64,000 nt of DNA, from assembly GCF_021155765.1 (NCBI RefSeq), contig NC_060112.1:8308001-8372000 (forward strand), in the 5' to 3' direction. Shown piece by piece: positions 63,201 through 64,000 of the stretch; the stretch's first letter is position 1, and each line of letters opens with the position of its first letter. This DNA is from Diprion similis. Taxonomy: Eukaryota > Arthropoda > Insecta > Hymenoptera > Diprionidae. A program made the translations under genes and the position numbers. The notes below the pieces were generated by a model that was not told where the DNA came from, did not search any database, and worked only from the letters and a program-made list of their open reading frames with translations.

Positions 63201-64000
63201 CGGTGCTCGCAGCCTATTGGGACTGCGCTCAGTCAATTCCTCTTGCAAAATTACGTCAGAATAGTGCCCTAAAGAATTTATCGCAGCACTTTTCCGAATC
63301 GTCGAAATTTTCGCAAAAAATCCAAAGGGGTTAGCCTTACTTTTTCGGTCATTTTTGGAGCTGGAAACTTTTCGTCTTGGAATCTATTTGTATGACCATT
63401 TCTAGAGTAAATCGACCCCCAGGAACTCGGAAAACACAAGAAAAAAAGCGTCAGACCAACAGGGGAGAAATGACGACGAAAATCTTCGGTTTTTCGGCTG
63501 TAACTTTTGATCCGTTGCTCGCAGCCTATTGGGACTGCGCTCAATCGATTCCTCTTGCAAAATTACGTCGAAATAGTGCCTTCAAGAATTTATCGCAGCA
63601 CTTTTCCGAATCGTCGAAATTTTCGCAAAAAATCCAAAGGGGTTAGCCTTACTTTTTTGGTCATTTTTGGAGCTGGAAACTTTTCGTCTTGGAATCGATT
63701 TGTATGACCATTCCTAGAGTAAATCGACCCCCAGGAACTCAGAAAACACAAGAAAAAAAGCGTCAGACCAACAGGGGAGAAATGACGACGAAAATCTTCG
63801 GTTTTTCGGCTGTAACTTTTGATCCGTTGCTCGCAGCCTATTGGGACTGCGCTCAATCGATTCCTCTTGCAAAATTACGTCGGGATAGTGCCCTAAAGAA
63901 TTTATCGCAGCACTTTTCGGAATCGTCGAAATTTTCGCAAAAAATCCAAAGGGGTTAGCCTTACTTTTTTGGACATTTTTGGAGCTGGAAACTTTTCGTC

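Larger units (their letters stand above)
48057..64000 (+). repeat. 312-bp tandem satellite array (about 48 units, runs off the window)
   Basis: A landmark (TCTTGGAATCGATTTGTATG, or TCTATTTG variants) recurs every 312 bp from 48110 to 63689: 47 periods, once one 914-bp interruption (48686-49599) and one 1-bp insertion (near 62690) are allowed for. Units differ at few sites. Recognisable parts are GGGGTTAGCCTTACTTTTTT, an inverted TCGATTT...AAATCGA pair around TGACCATTTCTAGAG, GGCTGTAACTTTTGATCCGT, and a TCG-rich end (TTCCGAATCGTCGAAATTTT). The unit is a multiple of three, so one stop per unit leaves apparent open frames on both strands (about 89 and 88 codons). These start with TTG, and the common variants change residues (N/D, P/S, Q/R, E/K, R/Q), which argues against coding. 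The array continues past 64000, so its full length is unknown. A pericentromeric or heterochromatic setting is likely but inferred. Confidence 0.97.

Noticed and set aside
48110-63958. About 48 plus-strand 89-codon and many minus-strand 88-codon open frames in the satellite
   Set aside because: They exist because the 312-bp unit is divisible by three and has one stop per frame. They start at TTG, the common unit variants change amino acids, and both strands are open at once. No sign of protein-level selection.
48057-64000. CRISPR-like array
   Set aside because: The period is 312 bp and the whole unit repeats; there are no short repeats with unique spacers, and the genome is eukaryotic.
1-64000. 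tRNA, rRNA or snRNA genes
   Set aside because: I looked for T-loop (GGTTCGA-type) and other conserved RNA gene signatures and found none with the right partners. A covariance-model scan would be needed to exclude divergent ones.

Overview
This looks like an insect nuclear genome. It is AT-rich, the genes are split by short introns with GT-AG ends, and the gene set is animal: eIF5, ZNF622/REI1, an arylalkylamine (dopamine) N-acetyltransferase, MCRIP, BCS1L, mitochondrial enoyl-CoA isomerase, the ciliary protein DRC3, and TOM1. The overall feel, including the type of satellite, suggests a hymenopteran (sawfly- or wasp-like). That last step is inference, and no species can be named from the sequence alone. 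I rebuilt each gene exon by exon; the joins keep frame and match the known protein families, so every genic exon coordinate comes from splice sites plus protein continuity.

Layout. 1-3570 is mostly AT-rich non-coding DNA with one GC-rich, exon-like block (2224-2548) of unknown identity. 3571-5388 (+) is eIF5 and 8258-9397 (+) is ZNF622/REI1. On the minus strand follow an N-acetyltransferase (10829-14350), an MCRIP2-like corepressor-interacting protein (17469-21352) and BCS1L (22313-23590). 23591-28400 is gene-free and rich in mobile-element debris: a 492-bp element with ~150-bp inverted termini, smaller foldback elements and direct repeats. ECI1 (29288-32399, +) and DRC3 (32633-36434, -) converge, with poly(A) signals about 50 bp apart. 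DRC3 and TOM1 (37381-43629, +) are head to head across a 946-bp spacer.

From about 47.6 kb to the end of the window the DNA is a 312-bp tandem satellite. Its left edge is a run of increasingly decayed units. From 48110 onward, 47 periods can be counted in register up to 63689, broken only by one clean 910-bp retroelement insertion (48690-49599, 4-bp target duplication) and one 1-bp slip near 62690. Diagnostic variants show multi-unit block duplications (1248 bp adjacent; 1872 bp at an offset of 2496 bp), so the array evolves by unequal exchange of several units at a time. The inserted element carries only the C-terminal part of an ORF1 with an FP-C-like domain and no reverse transcriptase, so it looks non-autonomous.

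The genes are housekeeping (translation initiation, 60S maturation, complex III assembly, fatty acid oxidation, endosomal sorting), plus amine acetylation and axonemal regulation. They do not form a pathway together. The satellite with its nested element is the most unusual part of the window.
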